Shown: positions 31,530-39,843, counted from the stretch's first letter. The stretch is 64,000 nt of DNA from Pseudokineococcus marinus (GCF_037482405.1 NZ_JBBHZZ010000001.1:372001-436000), one strand, 5' to 3'. Made by a program: numbers and translations. The notes: a model not told the origin generated them from the sequence alone.

Positions 31530-32513
31530 CTACACGCCTCCGGCGCCGAGGTGCCGGCGCAGGAAGGCGAGGGTGGCCAGGTCCTCCGCCGTCCCGCCGC
31601 CCTCGTGGCCGTTGAAGGGGTAGACGGCCATCTCCTTGGGCCCGCCGTAGGCGTGGAAGGCGCCGAAGACGGTCGACGGCGGGACCACCGCGTCCATGAG
31701 GGCGGCCGAGAAGCGCGCCGGCGCCCGGCCGCGCCGCGCCATGACGACGCCGTCGACGTGGGCGAGGACGCCCATGACGAGGTCGACCTGCTCGCGGTGG
31801 GTCGCGAGGTAGCGCGTGACCTCGTGGAACGGGTCGGCGTCGGTGATGGCGAGGGCCCTCGGGAAGTCGCAGAGGAAGGGCACCTCGACGGCCAGCGCCG
31901 CGACGTCCGGCACGAGCGCCGCGGCGGCGATCGCCGTGCCGCCGCCCTGGCTCGTGCCCGCGACGGCGACGCGCTCGGGGTCGAGCCCGTCGAGCGTGCG
32001 CACGGCGTCCACGGCGCGCGCCGCGTCCGTGAAGAGCCGCCGGTAGTAGTAGGTCTCGGGCGAGGTGATGCCGCGCGTCATGACGCCGGGCACCTGGGGC
32101 CCGTTGGTCCCCGTGTCGGGCGTGTCGCCGCGGCTCCAGCCGGAGCCCTGCCCGCGGGTGTCCATCTGCAGGTGGGCGAAGCCGGCGCTCGCCCACAGGA
32201 GCGACTCCTCGGCCGCACCCCGGCCGCCGCCGTAGCCGACGTACTCGACGAGCACCGGCAGCGGTCCCCCGCCCCGCAGGGCGGGCGCGGGCAGCCGCAG
32301 CCAGGCGCGGACGGGCTCGCCGGCGAAGCCGGGGAACGTGACGTCGTGCACCTCGAGCGTGCGCAGCGGCGTCTCGACGGGACGGACGGCCACCTCCCCG
32401 CCCGCGGCGCGCGCCTCCGCCAGGGTCCGGGCCCAGAACGCGTCCACGCCGTCCGGGTCCTCGACGGCGCTGCGGTACTCCCACAGCTCGGGCTCGCTGA
32501 TGTCGGTGCGCAT
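31530..32513 (-). CDS. Acetylxylan esterase / cephalosporin-C deacetylase family hydrolase
   Basis: 327 residues, close to the usual 320. Alpha/beta hydrolase of the AXE1 (carbohydrate esterase 7) family: VLVEYVGYGGGRG (oxyanion tyrosine region), MDTRGQGSG (RGQ motif), nucleophile Ser in VAGTSQGGGTA (GxSQGG), and HEGG near the C-terminus with the catalytic His. LMDAVVPPSTVFGAFHAYGG holds the catalytic Asp. Enzymes of this family deacetylate xylo-oligosaccharides and other small acetyl esters in the cytosol. ATG 32513 is leaderless, six bases after CAGGAT. It is convergent with the GntR gene. Confidence 0.92.
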   Translation of the reverse strand: MRTDISEPELWEYRSAVEDPDGVDAFWARTLAEARAAGGEVAVRPVETPLRTLEVHDVTFPGFAGEPVRAWLRLPAPALRGGGPLPVLVEYVGYGGGRGAAEESLLWASAGFAHLQMDTRGQGSGWSRGDTPDTGTNGPQVPGVMTRGITSPETYYYRRLFTDAARAVDAVRTLDGLDPERVAVAGTSQGGGTAIAAAALVPDVAALAVEVPFLCDFPRALAITDADPFHEVTRYLATHREQVDLVMGVLAHVDGVVMARRGRAPARFSAALMDAVVPPSTVFGAFHAYGGPKEMAVYPFNGHEGGGTAEDLATLAFLRRHLGAGGV

Positions 32514-32525
32514 GGCCGCATCCTG
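32514..32525 (-). promoter_or_regulatory. Leaderless -10 element CAGGAT for the esterase
   Basis: CAGGAT (32525-32520, minus) lies six bases before ATG 32513. No ribosome site is present. Confidence 0.45.
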
Positions 32526-32554
32526 GCCGGGCCGGAGCCGCTGGTGCGGGAGGC

Positions 32555-32594
32555 GGCAGCCCCTCGTCGTGCTCTTCCGCGACGAGGGGCTGCC
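32555..32594. repeat. Perfect 15-bp inverted repeat between divergent genes
   Basis: Arms GGCAGCCCCTCGTCG (32555-32569) and CGACGAGGGGCTGCC (32580-32594) flank a 10-base loop. It lies between two divergent genes, where a terminator would not be expected, so an operator or a mobile remnant is possible. Confidence 0.65.
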
Positions 32595-32672
32595 ACCTCG
32601 TGGGGCGGCGGACGAACGGGGCCTTCCCGACGAGCGCCCGGCGCGGCACCATCGGGGCAGGGAGGTGCCGGC

Positions 32673-34394
32673 GTGGACGACGGGCGGACGGGGTCGGGAT
32701 CGGTGCCGGGCGCGGGAGCGCGCTCGGGAGGCCTGCCGCGCGACCTGCTCGCCGCCGCCTCGCGCCTGGAGCGGGCCCTCGCCGACGGCGACGAGCGCGC
32801 GGCCGGCGCCGTCGTCGAGCCCGGCGGCCTCGCCGTCCGCGACGGCGCGGTGCTGGTGGCCGGGGAGGAGCCGGCGGGCGGGGAGCCCCGCGGCGAGCGG
32901 TGGCCGCGCCGGGTGCACGTGCGGGCGCTGGCCGACGACGTCGTCGCCGTCACGACCGAGGCCGAGCGCCGCGACGGCGGCGCCGTCGTCGGCACGCGCG
33001 TCTGGCGGCGCGGGGCGGGCGGCGCCTGGTGCGTCGCCCTGGCGCACGCCTCGGCGGCCCCTCCGCCCCCGCCGCCGGAGCCCCTGCTCGACGGGGCCGT
33101 GTGGAGCGTGGCGCCGCCCACGACGGGCGCCCTGCTCGGCGGGGCCCTCGAGGGGCCGCTGGCGTGGGTGCGCGTCGCGGTGCAGGACGTCGTCGCCGTC
33201 GCCGGGCACCGCGTCGGCGCCGGCGTCCCCGCCTGGCTGGCGCAGGCGCCGCTCGAGCGGACCTGCGCCCCCGCGCTGCAGCGCCTCCTCGACGCGGGCG
33301 CGGACGTCGTCGGCGTCGCGCAGTCGGGCGAGCTCGGCGCCGCCCGCGACGGGCGCAACCCCCACTACGGCGCTCCCGCCAACCCCGCGGCCCCGGGGCG
33401 CACGACCGGCGGGGCGGGCGGCGGCGTCGCGGCCGCCGTCGCGTCGGGGTCCGCGGACGTCGGCCTCGGCTCCGACGCCGACGGCTCGCTGCGCGTGCCG
33501 GGGGCCTGGTGCGGGCTGCACGTCCTCCGCCCCACGCACGGGACGGTGCCCGTCGAGGGCGTGCTGCCGGTGAGCCCCTCGAGCGACGCCGTCGGCCTCC
33601 TGGCCCGTGACGGGCGCCTCCTGCACGCGGCGGGGCGCGCCCTCCTCGGTGGACCGGCGGGAGCTCCGGACGGGTCCGAGGGCGAGGCGGCCGCGCTGCT
33701 CCGCAGCGACGAGCCGACCGCGCTGCTCCGCAGCGCCCAGCCGACCGCGCTGCTCCGCAGCGCCCAGCCGACCGCGCTGCTCCGCAGCGACGAGCTGACC
33801 GGCCTCGCCGAGCCGGCCACCGCCGCCGCCGTGGACGCCGCGCTCCTCGCGCTCGCCGTCGCGACGGGCCTGCCGGTCGAGGAGGTGCCTCCCTCCGCGC
33901 TCGACGCCGAGGACCTGGCGCGCTGGGCGCGGGCCGCGCGGGTCGTGGCGGACGCCGAGCTCTGGCACGGCCACGGGCGCTTCCTCCTCGACCACCCGGG
34001 CGCGCTCGGCCCGGAGGTCGAGCGGCGCCTGCGCGCGGGCGGCGCGGTCGGACCCGACGAGGTGGCGCGCGCCCGCGCCGACCTCGACACCGCACGGGCG
34101 CGCACGGCAGCCCTGCTGGCCGGCGGGCGGCTCCTGTGCCTGCCCGCGACCGCCGGGCCGGCCCCCGCCGTCGTCCCCGGCGAGGCCGCCGGGTCCTCCG
34201 GCGAGGACGCCCTCCTCGCCACCGACCGGCTGCTGGCGCCGGCGGCGGTCGTCGGTGCGCCCGCCCTCACGCTGCCGTGGGGGCGCGCCGGGGACCTCCC
34301 CGTCGGGCTGCAGGTCCTCGCCGCGCCGGGGGCGGACGGCGCGCTGCTGGCGCTGCTCGACCGGCTCGTCCCGGCCCGCGAGCTGCCGGTCTGA
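32673..34394 (+). CDS. AtzH-amidase fusion with lost catalytic residues (probable pseudoenzyme)
   Basis: 573 residues from GTG 32673 (GGGAGG upstream). Residues about 15-130 are an NTF2-like AtzH domain (ASRLERALADGDERAAGAVV, TRVWRRGAGGAWCVALAHAS). The amidase-signature domain follows: RNPHYGAPANPAAPGR, DVGLGSDADGSLRVPGAWCG, LRPTHGTVPVEGVLPVSPS. Active members need Lys in a VKD motif, Ser in GGSSSG and Ser in GGSxRxP. Here the first is AVQD, the second GGAGGGV, and only the third Ser remains (DGSLRVP). Catalysis is therefore unlikely. Four copies of a 9-residue repeat (ALLRSAQPT) interrupt the middle. A binding or scaffold role is possible. There is no obvious partner nearby. Confidence 0.82.
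   Translation: MDDGRTGSGSVPGAGARSGGLPRDLLAAASRLERALADGDERAAGAVVEPGGLAVRDGAVLVAGEEPAGGEPRGERWPRRVHVRALADDVVAVTTEAERRDGGAVVGTRVWRRGAGGAWCVALAHASAAPPPPPPEPLLDGAVWSVAPPTTGALLGGALEGPLAWVRVAVQDVVAVAGHRVGAGVPAWLAQAPLERTCAPALQRLLDAGADVVGVAQSGELGAARDGRNPHYGAPANPAAPGRTTGGAGGGVAAAVASGSADVGLGSDADGSLRVPGAWCGLHVLRPTHGTVPVEGVLPVSPSSDAVGLLARDGRLLHAAGRALLGGPAGAPDGSEGEAAALLRSDEPTALLRSAQPTALLRSAQPTALLRSDELTGLAEPATAAAVDAALLALAVATGLPVEEVPPSALDAEDLARWARAARVVADAELWHGHGRFLLDHPGALGPEVERRLRAGGAVGPDEVARARADLDTARARTAALLAGGRLLCLPATAGPAPAVVPGEAAGSSGEDALLATDRLLAPAAVVGAPALTLPWGRAGDLPVGLQVLAAPGADGALLALLDRLVPARELPV
33693..33800 (+). repeat. Four 27-bp in-frame tandem repeats in the amidase-like gene
   Basis: Units begin at 33693, 33720, 33747 and 33774, exactly 27 bases each; the two inner copies are identical. 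They encode ALLRSDEPT, ALLRSAQPT twice, and ALLRSDELT. Confidence 0.9.
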
Positions 34395-34548
34395 CGCGCC
34401 GCCGGGCGCGGAGGACCACCGGTCGCCTCCCTGCGGGGCCGCCGCCGCGCCAGGATGCGTCCACGAGCCGGCGGACGGCCGGACCGCGGCCCGGCCGGCG
34501 ACGTCGGCCGGGAGGCCGACGGGGTGAGGCGGTGGAGGGAGGACGTCC

Positions 34549-36303
34549 GTGACGACGACGGACCGCACGGTGGAGGACGCCGGTCGGGCGTCGCCGCGCC
34601 CCTCGCCGGCGAGCGCCGACGACCGCCTGCGCCGGCTGCTCGTCTCGCTGCGCGACCTGGGCGCCGACGTCCCCCTGCCCGAGCTGCTCCGGCGGCTCGT
34701 CGAGGTCGCGTGCGAGCTCGTCGGCGCGCGGTACGGCGCCCTGGGCGTGGTCGGGGCCGGCGAGCGCCTCGTCCAGTTCGTGACGGTCGGCGTCGACGAG
34801 CGGACGGCGGCCCGCATCGGGCACCTCCCCCGGGGCGAGGGCCTCCTCGGCCACCTCGTGGACCACCCCAGGCCTCTGCGCCTGCCCGACCTCACGGCGC
34901 ACCCGGCCTCCATCGGCCTGCCGCCCGGGCACCCGCCCATGCGCACCTTCCTCGGCGCCCCCGTCCGGGTGCGCGGCGAGGTCTTCGGCAACCTCTACCT
35001 CACCGACAAGCAGGACGGCGGCCGGCCCGTCCCCTTCACCGCCGAGGACGAGGAGCTCCTCGTGGCGATGGCCTCCGCCGCCGGCGTCGTCATCTCCGAC
35101 GCCCGGCTCCTCGACGTCGCCGAGCGCCGCCAGCGGTGGCTGCGCGCGTCCGCGGACGTCGTCCAGGACCTGCTGCTCGAGGAGGCGGCCTCGCTCGCGC
35201 AGGTCGCGCGGCACGCGCGACGGGCGGCGGGGGCCGACCTGGGGAGCGTGCTCGTCGTCGACCCCGACGACCCCGCGGCCCTGCAGCTCGTGGCCGCGGA
35301 CGGCGGGGCGGGCGACCGCCTGCTCGGCACGGCGTGGCCGCGGGAGGGCTCCCTCGTCGGCCGCGTGCTCGAGGTCGACGAGGACGTCCTCGTCGACGAC
35401 CTGGTGACGTCCGGCCTGGTCGCCGAGGGCCTCGTCGCCGAGGTGCCGGGCATGCCCGACGGCCCGGCGCTGCTCGTGCGCCTGCCCCGGGTGGGCGCCG
35501 CGGCCCGCCCGGGGGCGCTCGCGCTGCTGCGCCGGCGCGGCGCGCCCGTCTTCGACGAGGAGGACCGCGCCATGGCCTCCGACTTCGCGCGGCACGTCGG
35601 CCTGGCCCTCGAGATGCAGCGGGCCGTGGCGGCCCGGCGCCGCCTGGCCCTCCTCGACGAGCGCGAGCGCATCGCCCGCGACCTCCACGACCACGTCATC
35701 CAGCAGGTGTTCGCCGCGGGCCTGCGGCTGACGGTGCTGGCCGGGCGCTCCTCGGACCCCGGCGTCGCCGCCGAGCTGCGCGACGTCGTGGCCGAGGGCG
35801 ACGCGACCATCCGCGCGCTCCGGGAGGCGATCTTCTCCCTCGAGCACGAGGAGCCGCCGGACGACCTCGTGACGACGGCGCGGGAGCTCGTCCGCGAGTA
35901 CACCGGCGTCCTGGGCTCCCGGCCCTCGCTCGCCGTCGACGAGCCCTTCCCCGCGGGCGACCTGCCCCCCGCGGTGGCCGCCGGCGCCCGGGCGGCGCTG
36001 CGCGAGCTGCTGAGCAACGTCGCCCGCCACGCGGGGGCGTCCCGGGCCTCGGTCCACCTCGCCGCACCGGGCGGCCGGCTCGAGGTCACCGTCGCCGACG
36101 ACGGCGTCGGCGTCGGCACGGCCACCGCTCGGCGCCGCAGCGGGCTGCGCAACCTCGAGCAGCGCGCGCGGGAGCTGGGAGGGCGGTGCACGGTCGCCTC
36201 CCCGGTGGACGGCGGGCGCGGCACGCGGGTGTCGTGGTCGGTGCCCCTGCCGGTCGGCGTCCGGGGCAGCGCCCGCCCCGCCGACGACGCCGTCGGCCGG
36301 TGA
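34549..36303 (+). CDS. DosS/DevS-like GAF sensor histidine kinase
   Basis: 584 residues from GTG 34549, with GGAGG upstream. GAF domain 1 spans about 45-185 and includes DLTAHPASIGLPPGHPPMRTFLG and VFGNLYLTDKQ, nearly the DosS sequence; His128 in GHPPM lines up with the haem-ligand histidine (His149) of Mycobacterium tuberculosis DosS. GAF domain 2 spans about 200-365. The HisKA_3 dimerisation helix has RERIARDLHDHVIQQVFAAG with phospho-accepting His380, and the ATPase has ELLSNVARHAGA and VADDGVGVG. There are no membrane helices. A haem-based oxygen or nitric-oxide sensor is likely. The NarL-type regulator follows 99 bases later, and stress-protein genes are next. Confidence 0.9.
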   Translation: MTTTDRTVEDAGRASPRPSPASADDRLRRLLVSLRDLGADVPLPELLRRLVEVACELVGARYGALGVVGAGERLVQFVTVGVDERTAARIGHLPRGEGLLGHLVDHPRPLRLPDLTAHPASIGLPPGHPPMRTFLGAPVRVRGEVFGNLYLTDKQDGGRPVPFTAEDEELLVAMASAAGVVISDARLLDVAERRQRWLRASADVVQDLLLEEAASLAQVARHARRAAGADLGSVLVVDPDDPAALQLVAADGGAGDRLLGTAWPREGSLVGRVLEVDEDVLVDDLVTSGLVAEGLVAEVPGMPDGPALLVRLPRVGAAARPGALALLRRRGAPVFDEEDRAMASDFARHVGLALEMQRAVAARRRLALLDERERIARDLHDHVIQQVFAAGLRLTVLAGRSSDPGVAAELRDVVAEGDATIRALREAIFSLEHEEPPDDLVTTARELVREYTGVLGSRPSLAVDEPFPAGDLPPAVAAGARAALRELLSNVARHAGASRASVHLAAPGGRLEVTVADDGVGVGTATARRRSGLRNLEQRARELGGRCTVASPVDGGRGTRVSWSVPLPVGVRGSARPADDAVGR

Positions 36304-36316
36304 GCGCCCGCCCCGC

Positions 36317-36330
36317 AGGACCTTGGTCCC
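36317..36330. promoter_or_regulatory. DosR-box-like site AGGACCTTGGTCCC
   Basis: Reverse strand GGGACCAAGGTCCT fits the GGGAC-N4-GTCCC core of DosR boxes with one mismatch. It lies about 75 bases before the response-regulator start. A second dyad, CCCGTCCC-CGCC-GGGACGGG, follows at 36333-36352. Confidence 0.45.
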
Positions 36331-36402
36331 TTCCCGTCCCCGCCGGGACGGGGGACCCTGCGAGCGGTGCCCCGTGGACGGCTGGACGACGAGGAGGTCG
36401 CC

Positions 36403-37047
36403 GTGGAGGGAGCAGCGACGGGGACGCGCGTGGTGGTCGTGGACGACCACGCGGTGGTCCGGGCCGGGCTGCGCGCCCTGCTGGAGTCGGCCGGTGACCT
36501 CCACGTCGTCGCGGAGGCCGGCACCGTGGCCGACGCGGTGCGCGAGATCACCGTGTCCCGTCCCGACGTGGTCCTCGTCGACGCCCGGCTCCCCGACGGC
36601 TCGGGCGTGGAGGTCTGCCGCACGGTCCGCTCGACGTCCCCCGGCACGCGGTGCCTGGTCCTGACCTCCTACGACGACGACCGCGCGCTCCTGGCCGCGG
36701 TCCTGGCGGGCGCCGCCGGCTACCTGCTGAAGGAGATCGGCACGGCCGACCTGCTCGGCGCCGTGCGCCACGTCCACCGGGGCGGTGACCTCGTCGACGC
36801 CGAGCGGGTCGCCGAGGTCCGCCGGCGCCTGGAGGACCCCCTCGCGGCGGACGAGCGGCTCGCCGACCTCACCCGGCAGCAGCGCCGGGTCCTCCAGCTG
36901 CTCGCCGAGGGGCGCACGAACCGGCAGATCGCGACCTCCATGGGGCTGGCGGAGAAGACGGTCAAGAACTACGTGAGCCACCTGCTCGTGCGGCTCGGGG
37001 TCTCGAGCCGCACGCAGGCGGCGCTCCTGCTCGCCGGCACCCGCTGA
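36403..37047 (+). CDS. DosR/DevR-like NarL-family response regulator
   Basis: 214 residues from GTG 36403; GAGGAGG lies six bases upstream, and an earlier GTG at 36367 would add 12 unconserved residues and overlap this site. The receiver domain has VVVVDDHAVVRAGLRALLE, phospho-acceptor Asp60 in VLVDARLPDGSG, and Lys in AAGYLLKEIG. The LuxR-type helix-turn-helix is LADLTRQQRRVLQLLAEGRT, IATSMGLAEKTVKNYVSHLL. Length and sequence match DosR (217 residues). It is cotranscribed with the GAF kinase upstream. Targets probably include the two universal stress proteins and the CBS-BON protein that follow. Confidence 0.9.
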   Translation: MEGAATGTRVVVVDDHAVVRAGLRALLESAGDLHVVAEAGTVADAVREITVSRPDVVLVDARLPDGSGVEVCRTVRSTSPGTRCLVLTSYDDDRALLAAVLAGAAGYLLKEIGTADLLGAVRHVHRGGDLVDAERVAEVRRRLEDPLAADERLADLTRQQRRVLQLLAEGRTNRQIATSMGLAEKTVKNYVSHLLVRLGVSSRTQAALLLAGTR

Positions 37048-37116
37048 CGCCCACCCGCTGACGCCCACCGCCGGGCCCGGCTCCGTCGCACGGTCGTGGG
37101 TCACCGACCGGCGCCC

Positions 37117-37590
37117 TCATCGCACGACCACCACGGGGCACGCGGCGTGGCGCACGCACTGGTCAGCCGTCGAGCCCAGCAGCAGCCGTGCGAAGCCGCC
37201 CCGCCCCCGGGTGCCGACGACGAGGACGTCGGCCCCGGACGAGGCCTCGACGAGGGCCCGGGCGGGCGCCGCGTGCGCCACGTGCACGCGCAGGTCGTCC
37301 ACCGGCAGCCCTGGTCCCTCGACCAGCCCGGCGGCGCGGCGGCGCACGACCTCGCGCGTCGCGGCCTCGACGTCCTCGAGCGGAGGGACGTAGCCGCGCT
37401 CGGCGTCGGGCGGGTCCTCGCCCGTGGCGAGGCTCCACGCCCGCAGGACGTGGAGCGGCGCCCGGCGCCGGACCGCCTCCTCGGCCGCGTAGCGCAGCGC
37501 CGCGCGGGCGCCCTCGGAGCCGTCGTCGCCGACGAGGACCCCGCCGTCGACGACGACGTGGCGCACCACCTGCTGCTGCCATCCGGGCAC
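37117..37590 (-). CDS. Single-domain universal stress protein
   Basis: 157 residues from GTG 37590, chosen for the GAGGAGGAG just before it; GTG 37632 is an alternative adding 14 residues. The fold is seen in GGVLVGDDGSEGARAALRYAAEEA and the ATP-binding loop VVGTRGRGGFARLLLGSTADQCVRHAACPVVVVR (G-x2-G-x9-G-S). Actinobacterial proteins of this type bind ATP and are induced by low oxygen. It is convergent with the DosR-like regulator and divergent from a second stress protein, with two DosR-box-like sites between. Confidence 0.88.
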   Translation of the reverse strand: MPGWQQQVVRHVVVDGGVLVGDDGSEGARAALRYAAEEAVRRRAPLHVLRAWSLATGEDPPDAERGYVPPLEDVEAATREVVRRRAAGLVEGPGLPVDDLRVHVAHAAPARALVEASSGADVLVVGTRGRGGFARLLLGSTADQCVRHAACPVVVVR

Positions 37591-37800
37591 GAGCTCCTCC
37601 TCGGGCGACGCGGTCCCGCGCGGACGGGTCACCTCGTCGGTGGACGGCGGGCGCGGGGTCCCCGATGTCCTCCGCGCCTCCTCGCCGTCCCGGACGCGGT
37701 GGCCGGGTGGAGGGACGAGCACCCGCCCCTCCCGAGGCCGGCGCCTCGGCCGCCGGTCGACGGCCGCGAGCACTCCACCAGCAGCGGGGCCGCCGCGCAC

Positions 37801-37848
37801 GGGGCGAAGGACCCTGCCGGCGGGCGCCCCCGCCGGGCCCTTCGCCCC
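37801..37848. promoter_or_regulatory. Two DosR-box-like sites forming a long hairpin
   Basis: GGGGCGAAGGACCC (37801-37814) and GGGCCCTTCGCCCC (37835-37848) each fit GGGNC-N4-GNCCC or close to it and lie in opposite directions. Together with inner arms CCGGCGGG and CCCGCCGG they can also fold as one hairpin. Confidence 0.4.
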
Positions 37849-38074
37849 TGTCGAGACGCCCGGGACGCGCGGAGCCTCGGGCCGTGGACGCGACGGCCCC
37901 TGGGACGGGAGCCGTCGGAGCGGCGTCTGCGCGGGCGGCGGCCCGGCGGGAGGCGGGGACGGTCCTGACCGCGGGAGAGGGCGAGCGCCGCCGACCGGCG
38001 CCTGCTGCGCGAGCCGGCCCACCGGCCACCCGCCCGCGGGCCGGGCCCAGCGGCTCACCGGCGTCCGCTGACCG

Positions 38075-38103
38075 GCCGGGACGGCCCCGTCCCGGCGTAG
38101 GCA
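38075..38103 (+). promoter_or_regulatory. Palindrome and -10 of the tandem stress-protein gene
   Basis: Arms GCCGGGACGG and CCGTCCCGGC with a two-base centre at 38075-38096 are followed by TAGGCA at 38098. The half-sites GGGAC and GTCCC are six apart, not the four of a DosR box. Confidence 0.4.
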
Positions 38104-38133
38104 CCCCCACCCGCACCGCAGAGGAGGAGCGAC

Positions 38134-39120
38134 ATGACCACCACCACGCCCCGCCCGCGCTCCGAGGCGTCACCGGCCCCGGCCGAGGAGAGGCGCCCGG
38201 CGTCGCCGCGCGGCGCCGTCGTCGTCGGCTACGACGCCTCGCCCGCCGCCCTGGAGGCGCTCGTCCTGGCCGCCGGTGAGGCCCGCGACCTGGGGGCGCC
38301 GCTCACCGTCCTCCACGCCGAGGACTTCTCCGCCAGCGACCAGCGGCTGCTCGCCGACCTCGCGATGCGCGACCTCGACGAGCAGGTCGCCGCGCACGCC
38401 CGGCGGGTGGCCGAGGAGGGCGCCGCGACCGCCCGCCGCCTGACGACGACGCCCGTGCTCGCCCTGTGGCGGCTGGTCGACCCGGTGCGGGCCCTCGTCG
38501 ACGTCTCGCGCGAGGCGTCGCTCCTCGTCGTCGGCAACCGGGGCCGGGGGACGCTGCGCGCCTCCCTGCTCGGGTCCACCGCCTTCGGCACCAGCGCCCA
38601 CGCCGCGTGCCCGGTCCTCGTGGTCCGGACCGGGTCCACGCGCACCCCCGGCCCCGACCGCCCCGTCGTGGTGGGCGCGGACGGGTCGCCCAGCTCGGGC
38701 CGGGCCCTGGTCGTCGCGGCCGACGTCGCGGCGCGCACCGGGGCGCCCCTGCAGGTCCTCACCGCGTGGTCGGTGCCCGCCGCCGGCAGCATCGGCGCCT
38801 ACGGGGCGATCTCGGAGCAGCACCTGCCGCACCTGCGCGAGCACGCCGAGCAGGTCAGCGCCGAGGCGCTGGCGCGCGTCCGCGCCCGGCACGGCGACCT
38901 CGAGGTGGAGGCCCGCGTCGTGCGCGCGGACCCCGTCCGGGCGCTGCGCGACGCCTCCCGGGGGGCGGGCCGCGTGGTCGTCGGCACCCACGGCCACGGG
39001 CGGCTGCTCTCGGCGGTGCTCGGCTCGGTGAGCCAGAGCGCCGTCCACGACTGCCGCTGCCCCGTGGAGGTGGTGCCGCCCGAGCCCGCCGGCGGCGGGT
39101 CGAGGACCGGGAGGGCGTGA
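38134..39120 (+). CDS. Tandem-domain universal stress protein
   Basis: 328 residues from ATG 38134, with GAGGAGGAG upstream. Two stress-protein domains: the first (about 28-165) has VVVGYDASPAALEALVLAAG and ATP loop VVGNRGRGTLRASLLGST; the second (about 178-315) has VVVGADGSPSSGRALVVAADV and VVGTHGHGRLLSAVLGSV. Both loops keep the G-x2-G-x9-G-S/V pattern of ATP-binding members. Tandem-domain proteins of this kind are prominent in the DosR regulon of mycobacteria. The next gene starts one base after its stop, so they form an operon. Confidence 0.93.
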   Translation: MTTTTPRPRSEASPAPAEERRPASPRGAVVVGYDASPAALEALVLAAGEARDLGAPLTVLHAEDFSASDQRLLADLAMRDLDEQVAAHARRVAEEGAATARRLTTTPVLALWRLVDPVRALVDVSREASLLVVGNRGRGTLRASLLGSTAFGTSAHAACPVLVVRTGSTRTPGPDRPVVVGADGSPSSGRALVVAADVAARTGAPLQVLTAWSVPAAGSIGAYGAISEQHLPHLREHAEQVSAEALARVRARHGDLEVEARVVRADPVRALRDASRGAGRVVVGTHGHGRLLSAVLGSVSQSAVHDCRCPVEVVPPEPAGGGSRTGRA

Positions 39121-39121
39121 C

Positions 39122-39748
39122 GTGCTCGTCCGCGAGGTCATGAGCAGCCCGCCCTTCGTGCTCGCGCCCGACGACGAGGTGCGCTGGGCGGCCGAGGTCC
39201 TCCTCGGCCGCCACCTGTCCGCCGCCCCGGTCGTCGACGAGGAGGGGAGGCTCGTCGGCGTGCTGTCCGACGCCGACCTGCTGCGGCACCGCGTCGGGCC
39301 GGACCCGCGCTCGTCGCTGCGCCGGGACCCGCTCGCCGACGAGGAGCCGCCCGCGCGGACGGTGGCCGACCTCATGACGACCGAGGTGGTCGCCGTGCGC
39401 GCCGGGTCGGACGCGGCGCGCGCCGCCGAGCTGCTCGTCGACCTGGGCCACCGGACCCTCCCCGTCCTCAGCGGCTCCCGCGTCGTGGGCGTCGTCGGGC
39501 GCCGGGACCTGCTCCTCGCCGCCACGCGTCCGGACGACGACGTGGAGCGGGACGTCCGGACGGTCCTGGCCGACTACTGGGCACCGGCGTCGTGGGCGGT
39601 GGAGGTCGTCGACGGCGTCGTCCGGCTCCGGGGTCGGGAGCGCACGGAGGCCTCGCACCGGCTGGCGGCCGCCCTGGCCCGGACGGTGCCCGGCGTCCTG
39701 CGGGTGGTCGTCGACGACCCGGCGCCGCAGGACGCCGTCGTCAGGTGA
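39122..39748 (+). CDS. CBS-pair and BON domain protein
   Basis: 208 residues. The first CBS motif (LVREVMSSPPFVLAPDDEVRWA, LSAAPVVDEEGRLVGVLSDADL) and the second (VADLMTTEVVAVRAGSDAARA, HRTLPVLSGSRVVGVVGRRDL) form a Bateman module that usually binds adenosine nucleotides. The last 70 residues (DVRTVLADYWAPASWAVEV, DGVVRLRGRERTEASHRLAA, VPGVLRVVVDD) are a BON domain. Such CBS-BON proteins are common beside universal stress proteins in actinobacterial hypoxia loci. GTG 39122 comes one base after the upstream stop. Confidence 0.92.
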   Translation: MLVREVMSSPPFVLAPDDEVRWAAEVLLGRHLSAAPVVDEEGRLVGVLSDADLLRHRVGPDPRSSLRRDPLADEEPPARTVADLMTTEVVAVRAGSDAARAAELLVDLGHRTLPVLSGSRVVGVVGRRDLLLAATRPDDDVERDVRTVLADYWAPASWAVEVVDGVVRLRGRERTEASHRLAAALARTVPGVLRVVVDDPAPQDAVVR

Positions 39749-39774
39749 GCCCGCGCCGGCGGGCGCCCGCCCCG

Positions 39775-39817
39775 CCGCGGCCCGGTGCCGGGAGGGCGCC
39801 GGCGGCACCGGCCGCGG
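39775..39817. terminator. Long hairpin between convergent genes
   Basis: Left arm CCGCGG-CCCGGTGCCG and right arm CGGCACCGG-CCGCGG pair over 15 bp with a single-base bulge. It follows the CBS-BON stop and faces the convergent EAL-domain gene. Confidence 0.5.
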
Positions 39818-39843
39818 AGGAAGCGGAGGCGAACACAAGCCCC

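Larger units (their letters stand above)
37591..38133. other. 543-base divergent regulatory region between stress-protein genes
   Basis: No convincing gene is present; an open plus-strand frame here (37640-38071) has only low-complexity Pro/Arg sequence. It contains the two DosR-box-like sites at 37801 and 37835 and the palindrome at 38075. The region is long for this compact genome. Confidence 0.5.

Noticed and set aside
37640..38071. Plus-strand open frame between the stress-protein genes
   Set aside because: Composition is only Pro, Arg and Gly with no motif, and it overlaps regulatory dyads. Such frames are common by chance at this GC content.
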